64,000 bases of DNA from Streptomyces violens (GCF_000717745.1 NZ_JOBH01000018.1:100423-164422), one strand, 5' to 3'; counted from the stretch's first letter, positions 8,084 through 16,672 are shown. The notes: a model not told the origin generated them from the letters alone. Translations and numbers: made by a program.

Positions 8084-8860
8084 CTAGCCCGCTGCGAAGC
8101 GGCGGAGCTGACTGAACGAACCGTTCCAGGCGTTCTGATCCCCCGGGAATCGGCCTTTGTTGGAGTACTGCCAGATGCTCAGGAACTCCCAGCCCTTCGG
8201 CAGCTTGCCGGGCTTCCCGTGCCACGATGCCAGCCACAGCGGGTGGCTCTGCGCGAAGGCGCTGCTGCCGCCGGTGCAGGTGTTCCACCAGCGCGTGGTC
8301 GTGTAGATGACCGGCCGGCGCCCGGTCTGCCGCTTGATCTCGTCGCTGAAGCCCCAGATCCAGCGGACCATCTTCTTCTTGCTCACGCCGTAGCACTTGT
8401 GCTTCTTGCTGTACGGGTTGTTCTCGATGTCCAGGGCCGGCGGCAGCGTCCAGCCGTCCGCCTTCCACTGGCCGCCGTGGTTCAGGAAGTACCGGGCCTG
8501 CGCGGTCCCGGAGGACTGGTTCGGCACCGCGAAATGGTACGTGCCGTGCAGCAGGCCGGCCTGGCGCGCGCCGCGGTACTGCCTGCCGAAGTAGGGGTTG
8601 GTGTAGGAGGTCGATTCGGTGGCCTTGACGTAGACGAACCGCGCGCCGTTCGCCCGGGCTTCCGGCCAGTCGACGTTCTTCTGGTGCGAGGAGACGTCGT
8701 GGCCGTGCGGCACACCGCTCGCAGCCGAGGGGCTCGCGGCGGCGAGATCGGTGAGCGCGGCGCCGGCCAGTACGGCCAGTGCCAGAGCGGTTCCGGTGGC
8801 GGCGGAGGTCAGGCGGGGCAGTAAGGCCGGTATGTGGTCACCTTTGTGGTCACGAGCCAT
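8084..8860 (-). CDS. Secreted GH25 lysozyme (muramidase)
   Basis: A 258-residue exported enzyme expected to cleave the beta-1,4 bond between N-acetylmuramic acid and N-acetylglucosamine in peptidoglycan. A Sec-type signal peptide runs through LTSAATGTALALAVLAGAALTDLAAA to an Ala-rich cleavage region. The mature domain begins HGHDVSSHQ, carries the conserved VKATEST block, and has the catalytic D-x-E in PPALDIENNP, then PVIYTTTRWW and SIWQYSN. ATG 8860 was chosen because GGGGGG lies just upstream; a longer frame starting 12 codons earlier lacks support. It stands alone between pit and the divergent aldolase gene. Confidence 0.93.
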   Translation of the reverse strand: MARDHKGDHIPALLPRLTSAATGTALALAVLAGAALTDLAAASPSAASGVPHGHDVSSHQKNVDWPEARANGARFVYVKATESTSYTNPYFGRQYRGARQAGLLHGTYHFAVPNQSSGTAQARYFLNHGGQWKADGWTLPPALDIENNPYSKKHKCYGVSKKKMVRWIWGFSDEIKRQTGRRPVIYTTTRWWNTCTGGSSAFAQSHPLWLASWHGKPGKLPKGWEFLSIWQYSNKGRFPGDQNAWNGSFSQLRRFAAG

Positions 8861-9075
8861 GGTTCCCCCCGGATGGCGACGTGCATGACAAAACATCCAG
8901 AGGTTATTGGATGATCCCGAGATGACGGTGACCTCCGGCCAATCACCGATTATCGCCGAGGTGTCCCTGTTTGGGGGGTACCGGAGGGGAATGGTCCGCC
9001 TTACAGTGCGGCGGCTGCGCGGGGGGCGGCCGGTACGGTGCGGAACCCAGGTGCGTCAGGAGGGAGTGGGGCGGG

Positions 9076-9744
9076 ATGACGGAGCGGGAGTCCGGACCGG
9101 TACGAGAGGTGGCGGAGGCGTGGGACGCGCTGGTGGCCGCGGCGCGGCGCACGGTGGCCGACGGGCTGGTGGTCGGCACGTCGGGGAACGTCTCGGTGCG
9201 GGCCGGCGGGCTGGTGCTCGTCACGCCCAGCGGCGTCCCCTACGACCGGCTCGGGCCGGCCGACCTGGTGGCGGTGGACCCGGCGGACGGGCGGCAGGTG
9301 GCCGGTGCGCTGAAGCCGACGAGCGAGCTGCCGATGCACCTCGCGGTGTACCGCCACACCAGTGCCGCCGCCATCGTCCACACCCACGCGGTGCACGCCA
9401 CCGCTGTCTCCACACTGGTCCCCGAACTCCCGCCGGTGCACTACATGACCGCGGCCCTCGGCGGTACCGTCCGGGTTGCCTCATATGCGACGTACGGCAG
9501 CCAGGAGTTGGCCGACAACATGCTGCACGCGCTGCGCGACCGCACGGGCGTGCTCCTGCAGAACCACGGCACCCTCACCTACGGCGACACCCTCGACCAG
9601 GCGTACGACCGTACGGCGCAGCTGGAGTGGATGTGCCGGCTGTGGCTGACCGCCGCGTCCGTCCCCGGCCACACGCCGTCGCTGCTCTCCGAGGACCAGC
9701 TCGCCGAGGCGGGCGAGCGGCTGCGGGGGTACGGGCAGCGGTGA
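9076..9744 (+). CDS. Class II aldolase/adducin family protein (L-fuculose-phosphate aldolase-like)
   Basis: A 222-residue zinc-dependent aldolase. It has the family signatures GTSGNVSVR (substrate phosphate loop), LVTPSGVPYDRL, KPTSELPMHLAVYR, the zinc ligands HTHAVHA and a third His in LLQNHGTLTYG. These predict reversible cleavage of a sugar 1-phosphate to dihydroxyacetone phosphate and an aldehyde, but the substrate cannot be told from sequence. ATG 9076 follows GGAGTGGGG. Its TGA overlaps the ATG of the alpha/beta hydrolase gene (TGATG), inside a 15-bp tandem repeat. Confidence 0.9.
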   Translation: MTERESGPVREVAEAWDALVAAARRTVADGLVVGTSGNVSVRAGGLVLVTPSGVPYDRLGPADLVAVDPADGRQVAGALKPTSELPMHLAVYRHTSAAAIVHTHAVHATAVSTLVPELPPVHYMTAALGGTVRVASYATYGSQELADNMLHALRDRTGVLLQNHGTLTYGDTLDQAYDRTAQLEWMCRLWLTAASVPGHTPSLLSEDQLAEAGERLRGYGQR

Positions 9745-9786
9745 TGCGGGCCGCGGTGATGCGGGCAGCGGTGATGCGGGCAGCGG
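9732..9786 (+). repeat. 15-bp tandem repeat across a stop/start junction
   Basis: The unit CGGGCAGCGGTGATG occurs at 9732, 9747 (one change) and 9762, with a partial fourth copy at 9777. It spans the aldolase stop codon and the first codons of the next gene. Each unit restores an ATG in the downstream frame, giving an N-terminus of repeated MRAAV and three possible starts at 9744, 9759 and 9774. Confidence 0.9.
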
Positions 9787-10997
9787 GGCGGGCCGCGGGA
9801 GGCCGGGTCCGTCACCCGGCCGGAGCGGCCCACTGGCCAGGCGCCGCCCGGCTCCCCAGACTGGGGAGGGTGCGCCTGGGTACCGCGGCGGCTGCGGCCG
9901 TCACCACCGTGATCGGTACCGGAGCGGCCGCGTTGGCGGCCGGCCGGTATGCCAGCGACGTCGCTCTGAAACCCGCCCCCGACCGGCCGTTCCCGGGCGA
10001 CGGGCGGCTGACGGTGCACGCCACCACAGCGGACCGGGTCACGCTCACCCGCAGCCTGTCCGCGCTGCGGCCCGGCCGGTACGGCCTGACGGGCCGCGAC
10101 TGCCACGCGGTCATCGGCCCGGTGTGCGACGACGAGCCGCACGCCGCCGACACCGTCGTCCGGCGCCTGGAGCGGATCACCCACGGGACCCTCGCGCGCG
10201 GCACCCGCCTGCGGCTGACCCCGCAGGTGCACCTCGGCAGCCCCTCCGACGCGCTCGGCCTGGAGTGCGCGGACGTGGACGTGCCCGGCGAACTGGGCGC
10301 GCTGCCCACGTGGTTCGTGCCGGGCGACCGGGAGACCTGGGTCATCGCCGTGCACGGCCTCGGCACGACACGGGAGCACCCGATGGTCGTGATGCCGTTC
10401 CTGCAACGCCATCACTTCCCGGTGCTGGCCCCGGCATACCGCAACGACCTCGGCGCGCCGCGCACCACGGACGGCATCGGGCACCTCGGGGACACCGAGT
10501 GGCGCGACGTGGACGCGGTGATCCGGTACGCGCTGCGGTACGGCGCGCGCCGGGTGATCCTGCACGGCTGGTCCACGGGCGCGACGATGGCGCTGCACAC
10601 GGCGGCCCACTCCGTACTGCGCGACCGGATCGCCGGGCTGGTGCTGGACTCGCCGGTACTGGACTGGCGCGCGACGGTACGGGCGCTGGCGGCGGCCCAC
10701 CGGGTGCCGCGCCCCCTGCTGCCGCTGGCCGTGCGGGCCGCCGAGGGGAGCACGGGCCTGCACTCCGACCGGCTGGCCGAGGCGCGCGACCCGGCGCTGC
10801 TCTCCGTACCGACGCTGATCTTCCACGGCCCCGGCGACACCATCGCCCCCTGGGCGGCCTCCCGCCGCCTGAAGGCGGCCCGGCCCGATCTGGTCAGCCT
10901 GCACACCGTCGGCGACGCCCCGCACGGCGCCATGTGGAACGCCGCGCCCGAGGAGTACGAGGAGTCGCTGCGGCGGTTTCTGACGCCGTTGATGTAG
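9744..10997 (+). CDS. Membrane-anchored alpha/beta hydrolase
   Basis: A protein of up to 417 residues. A single hydrophobic segment (TAAAAAVTTVIGTGAAALAAG, about residues 48-68) probably anchors it in the membrane with the catalytic domain outside. The C-terminal half is an alpha/beta hydrolase: WVIAVHGLGTTREHP (oxyanion region), nucleophile elbow HGWSTG, LVLDSPVLDW, an acidic residue in FHGPGDTIAP and a late His in GDAPHGAMW. The substrate is not known. The start is ambiguous: ATG 9744 overlaps the aldolase stop, but two more in-frame ATGs occur in the 15-bp repeat. Confidence 0.85.
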   Translation: MRAAVMRAAVMRAAGRAAGGRVRHPAGAAHWPGAARLPRLGRVRLGTAAAAAVTTVIGTGAAALAAGRYASDVALKPAPDRPFPGDGRLTVHATTADRVTLTRSLSALRPGRYGLTGRDCHAVIGPVCDDEPHAADTVVRRLERITHGTLARGTRLRLTPQVHLGSPSDALGLECADVDVPGELGALPTWFVPGDRETWVIAVHGLGTTREHPMVVMPFLQRHHFPVLAPAYRNDLGAPRTTDGIGHLGDTEWRDVDAVIRYALRYGARRVILHGWSTGATMALHTAAHSVLRDRIAGLVLDSPVLDWRATVRALAAAHRVPRPLLPLAVRAAEGSTGLHSDRLAEARDPALLSVPTLIFHGPGDTIAPWAASRRLKAARPDLVSLHTVGDAPHGAMWNAAPEEYEESLRRFLTPLM

Positions 10998-11188
10998 GCC
11001 GCTGACGTCGTGGTCGGTGCGGCGGCCGCGCCGGTCCGCCGGACCTGGCACGGAGGGGCCGACGACCTGGCACGGGGTGCCGAGGGGAGGGGGGCGATCA
11101 TGGGCGGATCGGGCAGGAGCGGACCTTCCGAAGAACGCAATCCGCCTTCCGATTGGGTTTTCGGGCCCACAAGAGCAAGACTGCTCCT

Positions 11189-12796
11189 GTGACGTCCCGT
11201 ACTCCGCGCGACTCCCGGCTCCGCCTCGTCCCCAGACAACCGATCGCCGCCGCCCGCCGCGCGGTGAGCACCCGGTCCGCCAGGCCCGCGACACGGCCGC
11301 CCGAGGGCACTCCGCCGCCCGCGGAGCTGGCCCGGATGGCGCGCAACGGACTGGCGGGCGCCGTTCGGGTGGCCCGCTGGGCCGACCGCGCGCGGGGCGA
11401 GGGCGTGGGCGCGTGCGCGGGCCCCGACGGCTCGCTCCCGGACGCCGCGGCCGAGGAGGCCGCCGCCGAACTGGAACTGACGCCGGAACAGGTGCGGGCC
11501 GACTGGGACCGGGCCCGGCTGGCCGGACTCATCGAGCTGCACGGCGGGGAGGCCCGGCCGGGCTGGCGGCTGCGCGCCTGGGACCGCGACGACTCGGCGG
11601 CGCTGCGCGGCTGGGTCGCGCTCTTCGACGCCTGGTCACTGGCGCGCCCCGCCCCGAAGGCCGCGCGCCCCGGAGCGGTCGCCGAGGTGATCGAGGCGCT
11701 GCCGCAGGTGCTGTCGCTGCTGTATCTCTCGTCGGGCCCGGTCCAGGTGGCCGACCTCCTGGAGCTGCTCGACCAGCGCATCGCCGAACTCCGCACGGAG
11801 CGCTGCGAGGTGCCGTACGAAGGCCCGGCGGCGGACGCGACCGCCCGGGACGCGGAGCCCGTCGGACAGGAACCCACCGGCACCGCCTCGGATGCCGATG
11901 GCCAGGCCACTGAACGTGCGCCCGAAGAACCGGCCGCCGCCGGGGCGGACGCGGCCCGGGCCGCCGGTGACGCCGACACCGAGCTGCCGTCCACCGAGGT
12001 GTCGTCCGCCGAGCTGCTGGACTGGGCGCTGGGTGCGCTCGCCGCGGTCGGCGCGCTCGTCGTACGCGGCGCGAACGGCGCTCCCCGGGCGCGGGCGGCC
12101 GGGGACGCCGCCGTACTGCTGCGGGGCGGCGAACCGGCCGGTGAGCGGCAGGCCCGGCTCACCCCGCTCGGCAGCTGGGCCGTGTGGGTCAAGCTGGAGC
12201 AGATCTGCGTGGCCGCGCAGAGCCCCGCCGGCAACATCGAGCAGTCCGCCGAGGCGATGCTGCGCGGCTGCGCGCGGCTCACCCCGGGCCCCGCCCGCGC
12301 CGAGTACCGGGCGTGGCTGGCCGCGCGCTCGGCCGGCAGCGCGGTCGAGGAGCTGCTGGCGGTCGCCCGCGGCGACGACGCCCTGCTGCGCGGGCTCGCC
12401 TTCGAGGCGCTGCGCGCGGTCGGCGCACCGGCCGAGCCCGCCGTACGGGCCGCGGCCGACGAGCCGGCCCTGCGGCCCTACGCCCTGCTGTGGCTGGTCG
12501 AGCACGAGGGCGGCGACCCGGAGACCGCGCCGGACGTGCTCACCCGCGAGGAGTCCACCTGGCTGTGGGTGGACACCGCGGCGGCCGTCGCCGACCATGG
12601 CGAGAGCCGGCTGCTCGTACGGCACCTGGACTCCGCCGTGCAGGGCTCCGTGCCGCGCCTGCTGGAGGAAGTACGCGCCGTCGGGCACCCGCGCACCGTC
12701 CAGGTCCTCGTGGCGCTGGCCGCCGCGCACCCCGACCCGGCCCTCGCCAAGGCCGTCCGCCGCGCGGCCTTCCAGGTCCACACGGGCGGCGCCTGA
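11189..12796 (+). CDS. Conserved actinobacterial protein of unknown function
   Basis: A roughly 535-residue soluble protein that I do not recognise by function. The N-terminal third has a winged-helix-like stretch (ELTPEQVRADWDRARLAGLIEL). A low-complexity Ala/Glu/Asp linker (about residues 205-270) follows. The C-terminal half is Ala- and Leu-rich helical sequence with HEAT-like pairs (VARGDDALLRGLAFEALRAV, LLEEVRAVGHPRTVQVLVAL). GTG 11189 is an in-frame start close to the first family-like residues, but no good ribosome binding site is visible, so a slightly different start is possible. It lies between the hydrolase and a convergent VOC gene. Confidence 0.7.
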   Translation: MTSRTPRDSRLRLVPRQPIAAARRAVSTRSARPATRPPEGTPPPAELARMARNGLAGAVRVARWADRARGEGVGACAGPDGSLPDAAAEEAAAELELTPEQVRADWDRARLAGLIELHGGEARPGWRLRAWDRDDSAALRGWVALFDAWSLARPAPKAARPGAVAEVIEALPQVLSLLYLSSGPVQVADLLELLDQRIAELRTERCEVPYEGPAADATARDAEPVGQEPTGTASDADGQATERAPEEPAAAGADAARAAGDADTELPSTEVSSAELLDWALGALAAVGALVVRGANGAPRARAAGDAAVLLRGGEPAGERQARLTPLGSWAVWVKLEQICVAAQSPAGNIEQSAEAMLRGCARLTPGPARAEYRAWLAARSAGSAVEELLAVARGDDALLRGLAFEALRAVGAPAEPAVRAAADEPALRPYALLWLVEHEGGDPETAPDVLTREESTWLWVDTAAAVADHGESRLLVRHLDSAVQGSVPRLLEEVRAVGHPRTVQVLVALAAAHPDPALAKAVRRAAFQVHTGGA

Positions 12797-12818
12797 CGCC
12801 CGGCCAGGGGCGCGGCTC

Positions 12819-13235
12819 TCAGGCGTCCGCGTCCTGGGTCGACGGGGCGTACGTGCCGAAGCTCCAGACGTTTCCCTCCTTGTCGCGGGCCATGTAGTCA
12901 CGGGAGCCGTAGTCCTGGTCGGTGGGCGGCATGAGGATCTCCGCACCGGCCGCGGCGGCCTGCTTGTGATGCGCGTCGACATCGGCGACGGCGACATAGA
13001 CACCGGTCGGCCCGGCGTCGCCCATCGCCTCGGCGAAGACGCCGCCGCGGCCCTTGGCGCCGATCATGATCGTGCCGTTGCCGTACGACAGCTCGGCGTG
13101 CAGCACGGTGCCGGACTCGTCCTCGTACAGCGCGCCCCTGGTGAAGCCGAAGGCGGTCGTCAGGAGCTCGATCGCGGCCTTGGGGTCGGCGTAGAGCAGC
13201 GTCGGGCAGATGGAGGGAGGCGGGGTGGCGGGCAT
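12819..13235 (-). CDS. VOC-family (glyoxalase/PhnB-like) protein
   Basis: A 138-residue member of the vicinal oxygen chelate fold, with two beta-alpha-beta-beta-beta modules: SICPTLLYADPKAAIELLTTAFGF at the start, ELSYGNGTIMIG in the middle, and VYVAVADVDAHHKQAAAAGAE with DPEGN-like DKEGNVWSFGTY at the end. Such proteins bind a metal and may act in detoxification or simply bind a ligand; no specific substrate is evident. ATG 13235 is preceded by GAAGGGA. A GTG 13 codons upstream is less likely. Confidence 0.88.
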   Translation of the reverse strand: MPATPPPSICPTLLYADPKAAIELLTTAFGFTRGALYEDESGTVLHAELSYGNGTIMIGAKGRGGVFAEAMGDAGPTGVYVAVADVDAHHKQAAAAGAEILMPPTDQDYGSRDYMARDKEGNVWSFGTYAPSTQDADA

Positions 13236-13397
13236 GGTCTCGGTCCCTTCGCGAGCCGGTGTGGCCTGACTCACACAAGTCTGCCAGCGGGGTCTGACAA
13301 CGCCACCTGACCTGCGAGTTCACCCCTTCCGGCGGGTCTCGTCGCAGGGGCCCGGCGGGGGTGGCGGTGGCCGGGAAAACTGCTTGCACGCCACCGT

Positions 13398-13433
13398 TAG
13401 ACTGGCCCTATGGCAATTCTCCTTGTGCATTAG
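13398..13433 (+). promoter_or_regulatory. -10 box and leaderless leader peptide (MAILLVH) upstream of the ABC-F gene
   Basis: TAGACT (13398-13403) fits an actinobacterial -10 box. Six bases later an ATG at 13410 opens a seven-codon frame MAILLVH ending at TAG 13431-13433. This spacing is that of a leaderless transcript whose first base is the A of the ATG. The peptide ends 93 bp before the ABC-F start. A short hydrophobic leader ahead of an ABC-F gene suggests ribosome-mediated attenuation by a translation inhibitor. Confidence 0.6.
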
Positions 13434-13434
13434 A

Positions 13435-13478
13435 CGGCGCCGGCCCGTCGCTCCTCATGGAGCGCGCCGCGTTGCGGC
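13435..13478 (+). promoter_or_regulatory. Candidate attenuator: two mutually exclusive hairpins
   Basis: Immediately after the leader stop, CGGCGC (13435-13440) can pair with GCGCCG (13464-13469), enclosing the perfect hairpin GCTCC-TCAT-GGAGC (13450-13463). An alternative hairpin GCCGC-GTT-GCGGC (13466-13478) uses part of the same 3' arm, so the two folds exclude each other. This is the arrangement expected when ribosome stalling on a leader peptide selects the fold. No classical U-run follows. Confidence 0.5.
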
Positions 13479-13526
13479 TTCTCCCGCCCGTCAGTCCCGC
13501 CGTCCACCCTGCCCTGGAGTCTTTCC

Positions 13527-15125
13527 GTGATCACCGCCTCCGGCCTCGAGCTGCGCGCCGGCGCCCGAGTCCTCATCGAGTCCGCCTCTTTCCGTGTCGC
13601 CAAGGGCGACCGCATCGGCCTGGTCGGCCGCAACGGCGCGGGCAAGACCACCCTGACCAAGGTCCTGGCGGGCGAGGGCATCCCCGCCGCCGGCACGGTC
13701 ACCCGTTCCGGTGAGGTCGGCTACCTCCCGCAGGACCCGCGCACCGGCGACCTGGACGTGCTGGCCCGCGACCGCGTGCTCTCCGCGCGCGGCCTGGACG
13801 AGGTCCTGCGCAAGATGCGCGAGAACGAGGACCGGATGGCGGGCGGCAAGGGCGCCACCCGTGAGCGCGCGATGAAGAAGTACGAGCGCCTGGAGACGGA
13901 GTTCCTCACCAAGGGCGGATACGCCGCCGAGGCGGAGGCCGCGACCATCTGCGCCAGCCTCGGCCTGCCCGACCGCGTCCTCGCCCAGCCGCTGCACACT
14001 CTCTCCGGTGGTCAGCGCCGCCGCGTCGAGCTGGCCCGGATCCTCTTCTCGGACTCCGACACGCTCCTCCTGGACGAGCCGACCAACCACCTCGACGCCG
14101 ACTCGATCGTCTGGCTGCGGGACTACCTCAAGACCTACCGCGGCGGCTTCATCGTCATCTCCCACGACGTGGACCTCGTCGAGACCGTCGTCAACAAGGT
14201 GTTCTACCTGGACGCCAACCGGTCCCAGATCGACGTCTACAACATGGGCTGGAAGCTGTACCAGCAGCAGCGCGAGGCCGACGAGAAGCGCCGCAAGCGC
14301 GAGCGCGCCAACGCCGAGAAGAAGGCCGCCGCGCTGAACACCCAGGCGGACAAGATGCGCGCGAAGGCCACGAAGACCGTCGCCGCGCAGAACATGGCCC
14401 GCCGCGCCGAGAAGCTGCTCTCGGGCCTGGAGGAGGTGCGGCAGTCCGACAAGGTCGCCAAGCTGCGCTTCCCGAAGCCCGCCCCGTGCGGCAAGACCCC
14501 GCTCACCGCGGAGGGCCTGTCCAAGTCGTACGGCTCGCTGGAGATCTTCACCGACGTCGACCTGGCCATCGACAAGGGCTCCCGGGTGGTCATCCTCGGC
14601 CTCAACGGCGCCGGCAAGACGACCCTGCTGCGGCTGCTCGCGGGCGCTGAGAAGCCCGACACCGGCCAGGTCACCCCCGGTCACGGCCTCAAGCTCGGCT
14701 ACTACGCGCAGGAGCACGAGACGCTCGACCCGGACCGCACGGTCCTGGAGAACATGCGCTCGGCGGCGCCGGACCTGGACCTCGTGGAGGTCCGCAAGAC
14801 CCTCGGCTCCTTCCTGTTCTCGGGCGATGACGTGGACAAGCCCGCCGGCGTGCTCTCCGGCGGCGAGAAGACCCGGCTGGCGCTCGCCACCCTGGTCGTC
14901 TCCTCCGCCAACGTCCTCCTTCTGGACGAGCCCACCAACAACCTCGACCCGGCCAGCCGCGAGGAGATCCTCGGGGCGCTGCGCACGTACGAGGGCGCGG
15001 TGGTCCTGGTGACCCACGACGAGGGCGCCGTGGACGCCCTGGAGCCGGAGCGGATCATCATGCTGCCGGACGGCGTGGAGGACCTCTGGGGCCCGGATTA
15101 CGCGGATCTGGTGGCGCTCGCCTGA
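13527..15125 (+). CDS. ABC-F family ribosome-acting ATPase
   Basis: A 532-residue soluble protein with two ABC nucleotide-binding domains and no membrane segments. Walker A motifs are GRNGAGKTT (about residue 35) and GLNGAGKTT (about 355); signatures are LSGGQRRRVELARI and LSGGEKTRLALATL; Walker B regions are LLLDEPTNHLD and LLLDEPTNNLD. A charged interdomain linker, typical of ABC-F, lies between residues 235 and 320. ABC-F proteins bind the ribosomal E site to relieve stalling, and some give resistance to ribosome-targeting antibiotics. GTG 13527 begins MITASGLELRAG. The leader peptide upstream hints at inducible expression. Confidence 0.93.
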   Translation: MITASGLELRAGARVLIESASFRVAKGDRIGLVGRNGAGKTTLTKVLAGEGIPAAGTVTRSGEVGYLPQDPRTGDLDVLARDRVLSARGLDEVLRKMRENEDRMAGGKGATRERAMKKYERLETEFLTKGGYAAEAEAATICASLGLPDRVLAQPLHTLSGGQRRRVELARILFSDSDTLLLDEPTNHLDADSIVWLRDYLKTYRGGFIVISHDVDLVETVVNKVFYLDANRSQIDVYNMGWKLYQQQREADEKRRKRERANAEKKAAALNTQADKMRAKATKTVAAQNMARRAEKLLSGLEEVRQSDKVAKLRFPKPAPCGKTPLTAEGLSKSYGSLEIFTDVDLAIDKGSRVVILGLNGAGKTTLLRLLAGAEKPDTGQVTPGHGLKLGYYAQEHETLDPDRTVLENMRSAAPDLDLVEVRKTLGSFLFSGDDVDKPAGVLSGGEKTRLALATLVVSSANVLLLDEPTNNLDPASREEILGALRTYEGAVVLVTHDEGAVDALEPERIIMLPDGVEDLWGPDYADLVALA

Positions 15126-15165
15126 CCGCCCGCGGCGCCCGGTGCCGCGCTCGCCCGGCTGTTCG

Positions 15166-15184
15166 CGGTGCCCGGCACCGCGCG
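15166..15184 (+). terminator. Hairpin downstream of the ABC-F gene
   Basis: CGCGGTGCC and GGCACCGCG form a 9-bp perfect stem around a single C, 41 bp after the ABC-F stop. There is no U-run, which is common in this genus. It probably ends the ABC-F transcript before the gbn promoter region. A related arm GGTGCCGCG occurs about 25 bp upstream. Confidence 0.5.
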
Positions 15185-15189
15185 GCACG

Positions 15190-15529
15190 GGCCGTAGGGC
15201 ATCTTGATCAACGCGGTATGGATCATTCGGCCGACGGGTGATCCATCATCTGAGTGAGAACGGCTCGTACCCGGCGCGGCGCGCCGCACGGGCGGGACCG
15301 GACGGCTACGGATTCCGCGGCACTTCGCTCCGTACCCTCTGACCTGGCCCTTCTTCGTACGCCTCGGCGCAGGCGGCCACGTAAGGCCCTTGGAATCCGT
15401 AATTCCGAGCCGTCGTGCGCCGCCGCGCGCGCCAAACGATGTCCTACGGACCTTGCCGAATGGGTGGCCAGGACGGGCGCGAGGGGTGATCATGAGAGTC
15501 CAGAGCGCACTTCCCATGAGGAGGCACGG
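15190..15529. promoter_or_regulatory. Intergenic region upstream of gbn with four GATC sites
   Basis: This 340-bp gap holds no convincing gene. It contains GATC at 15206, 15221, 15240 and 15488, and a fifth copy lies at the gbn stop. Gbn of S. coelicolor binds DNA centred on GATC, so the cluster could be an autoregulatory region. Three of the sites fall within 38 bp. No clear -35/-10 pair could be fixed by eye. Confidence 0.45.
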
Positions 15530-15751
15530 GTGGCCGAGACTCTGAAGAAGGGCAGCCGGGTGACCGGCGCCGCGCGCGAGAAGCTCGCGGCAGACCTGAA
15601 GAAGAAGTACGACTCCGGAGCGAGCATCCGGGCGCTGGCCGAGGAAACCGGCCGCTCCTACGGATTCGTGCACCGGATGCTCAGCGAATCCGGTGTGGTC
15701 CTGCGCGGTCGCGGTGGGGCCACGAGGGGCAAGAAGGCCGCCTCGGCTTGA
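15530..15751 (+). CDS. gbn: GATC-binding nucleoid-associated protein Gbn
   Basis: A 73-residue basic protein: a short N-terminal tail, then a helix-turn-helix region (LKKKYDSGASIRALAEETGR and SYGFVHRMLSESGV), then a basic tail RGRGGATRGKK. The sequence matches what I know of Gbn (SCO1839), a global Streptomyces nucleoid-associated protein that recognises GATC and affects development and antibiotic production. GTG 15530 follows AGGAGGCAC. The gene stands alone with a hairpin at its 3' end. Confidence 0.93.
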   Translation: MAETLKKGSRVTGAAREKLAADLKKKYDSGASIRALAEETGRSYGFVHRMLSESGVVLRGRGGATRGKKAASA

Positions 15752-15763
15752 TCTGAGGCGGCC
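15736..15763 (+). terminator. Terminator hairpin overlapping the gbn 3' end
   Basis: GGCCGCCTC (15736-15744) pairs perfectly with GAGGCGGCC (15755-15763) across a 10-base loop. The stem includes the gbn stop codon. The sequence after it is not U-rich. Confidence 0.65.
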
Positions 15764-15880
15764 CGCGACTCCGAAGAGCCGACGGTGCCACCCGGTCGAA
15801 GAAGCGATCGACCGGGTGGTTACTGTTCAGTTAACTTAGCGGTTGCTGGTACAGGCTGTCGGCCGACTCGGAGGCGCGTG

Positions 15881-16672
15881 ATGAGTAGTTCCCTGACCCT
15901 GCTCGACAAGGACGGTGTCCGGCTCACCGTTGACGACGCCGTCGCCACGGTGACCCTCACCAACCCTGCGAAGCGCAACGCGCAGTCGCCCGCCCTGTGG
16001 CGGGCCCTGGCCGAAGCGGGGCAGCAGCTTCCCGGGAGTGTGCGGGTCGTGGTGCTGCGCGGCGAGGGCAAGTCCTTCTCCGCCGGCCTGGACCGGCAGG
16101 CCTTCACTCCCGAGGGCTTCGAGGGCGAGCCGTCCTTCCTGGAGATGGGGCGCGGCCCGGAGCACGAGATGGACGCCCTGATCGCCGAGTACCAAGAGGC
16201 GTTCACGTGGTGGCGGCGGAACGACATCGTGTCGGTCGCCGCTGTCCAGGGGCACGCCATCGGTGCCGGGTTCCAGCTCGCGCTCGCCTGTGACCTGCGG
16301 GTGTGCGCGCAGGACGTGCAGTTCGCCATGCGTGAGACGAGCCTCGGCCTGGTGCCGGACCTCACCGGCACCAAGCCGCTCGTCCATCTCGTGGGCTACG
16401 CCCGGGCGCTGGAGATCTGCGCCACCGGGCGGTACGTCCACGCGGAGGAGGCCGAGCGCACGGGTCTCGCCAATCTCGTGGTGCCCGCGGACCAGCTCGA
16501 CGGCGCCGTCACGGATCTCGCGGCGGCGCTGCTCGCCGCGCCCAGGGACGCCGTCATCGAGACCAAGGCCCTGCTGGCCGGGGCCGTGACGCGCTCGCTC
16601 GACGAGCAGCGCGCGGCGGAACGGGCGGCGCAGGGCCGCCGGCTCCGCGACCTCGCGGGCGCGGGCGAGTAA
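15881..16672 (+). CDS. Enoyl-CoA hydratase/isomerase family protein
   Basis: A 263-residue crotonase-fold protein, expected to act on a CoA thioester in the cytoplasm. Signatures are VATVTLTNPAKRNAQS at the start, an oxyanion-hole segment GKSFSAGLD, and VQGHAIGAGFQLALACDLRV (second oxyanion hole), then ETSLGLVPDLTGT. The usual catalytic Glu of ECH positions falls in MRETSLGLVPD; exact chemistry (hydratase, isomerase or other) is not determined. ATG 15881 follows GAGGCGCG. The neighbours, gbn and the Asp23 operon, give no pathway clue. Confidence 0.88.
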   Translation: MSSSLTLLDKDGVRLTVDDAVATVTLTNPAKRNAQSPALWRALAEAGQQLPGSVRVVVLRGEGKSFSAGLDRQAFTPEGFEGEPSFLEMGRGPEHEMDALIAEYQEAFTWWRRNDIVSVAAVQGHAIGAGFQLALACDLRVCAQDVQFAMRETSLGLVPDLTGTKPLVHLVGYARALEICATGRYVHAEEAERTGLANLVVPADQLDGAVTDLAAALLAAPRDAVIETKALLAGAVTRSLDEQRAAERAAQGRRLRDLAGAGE

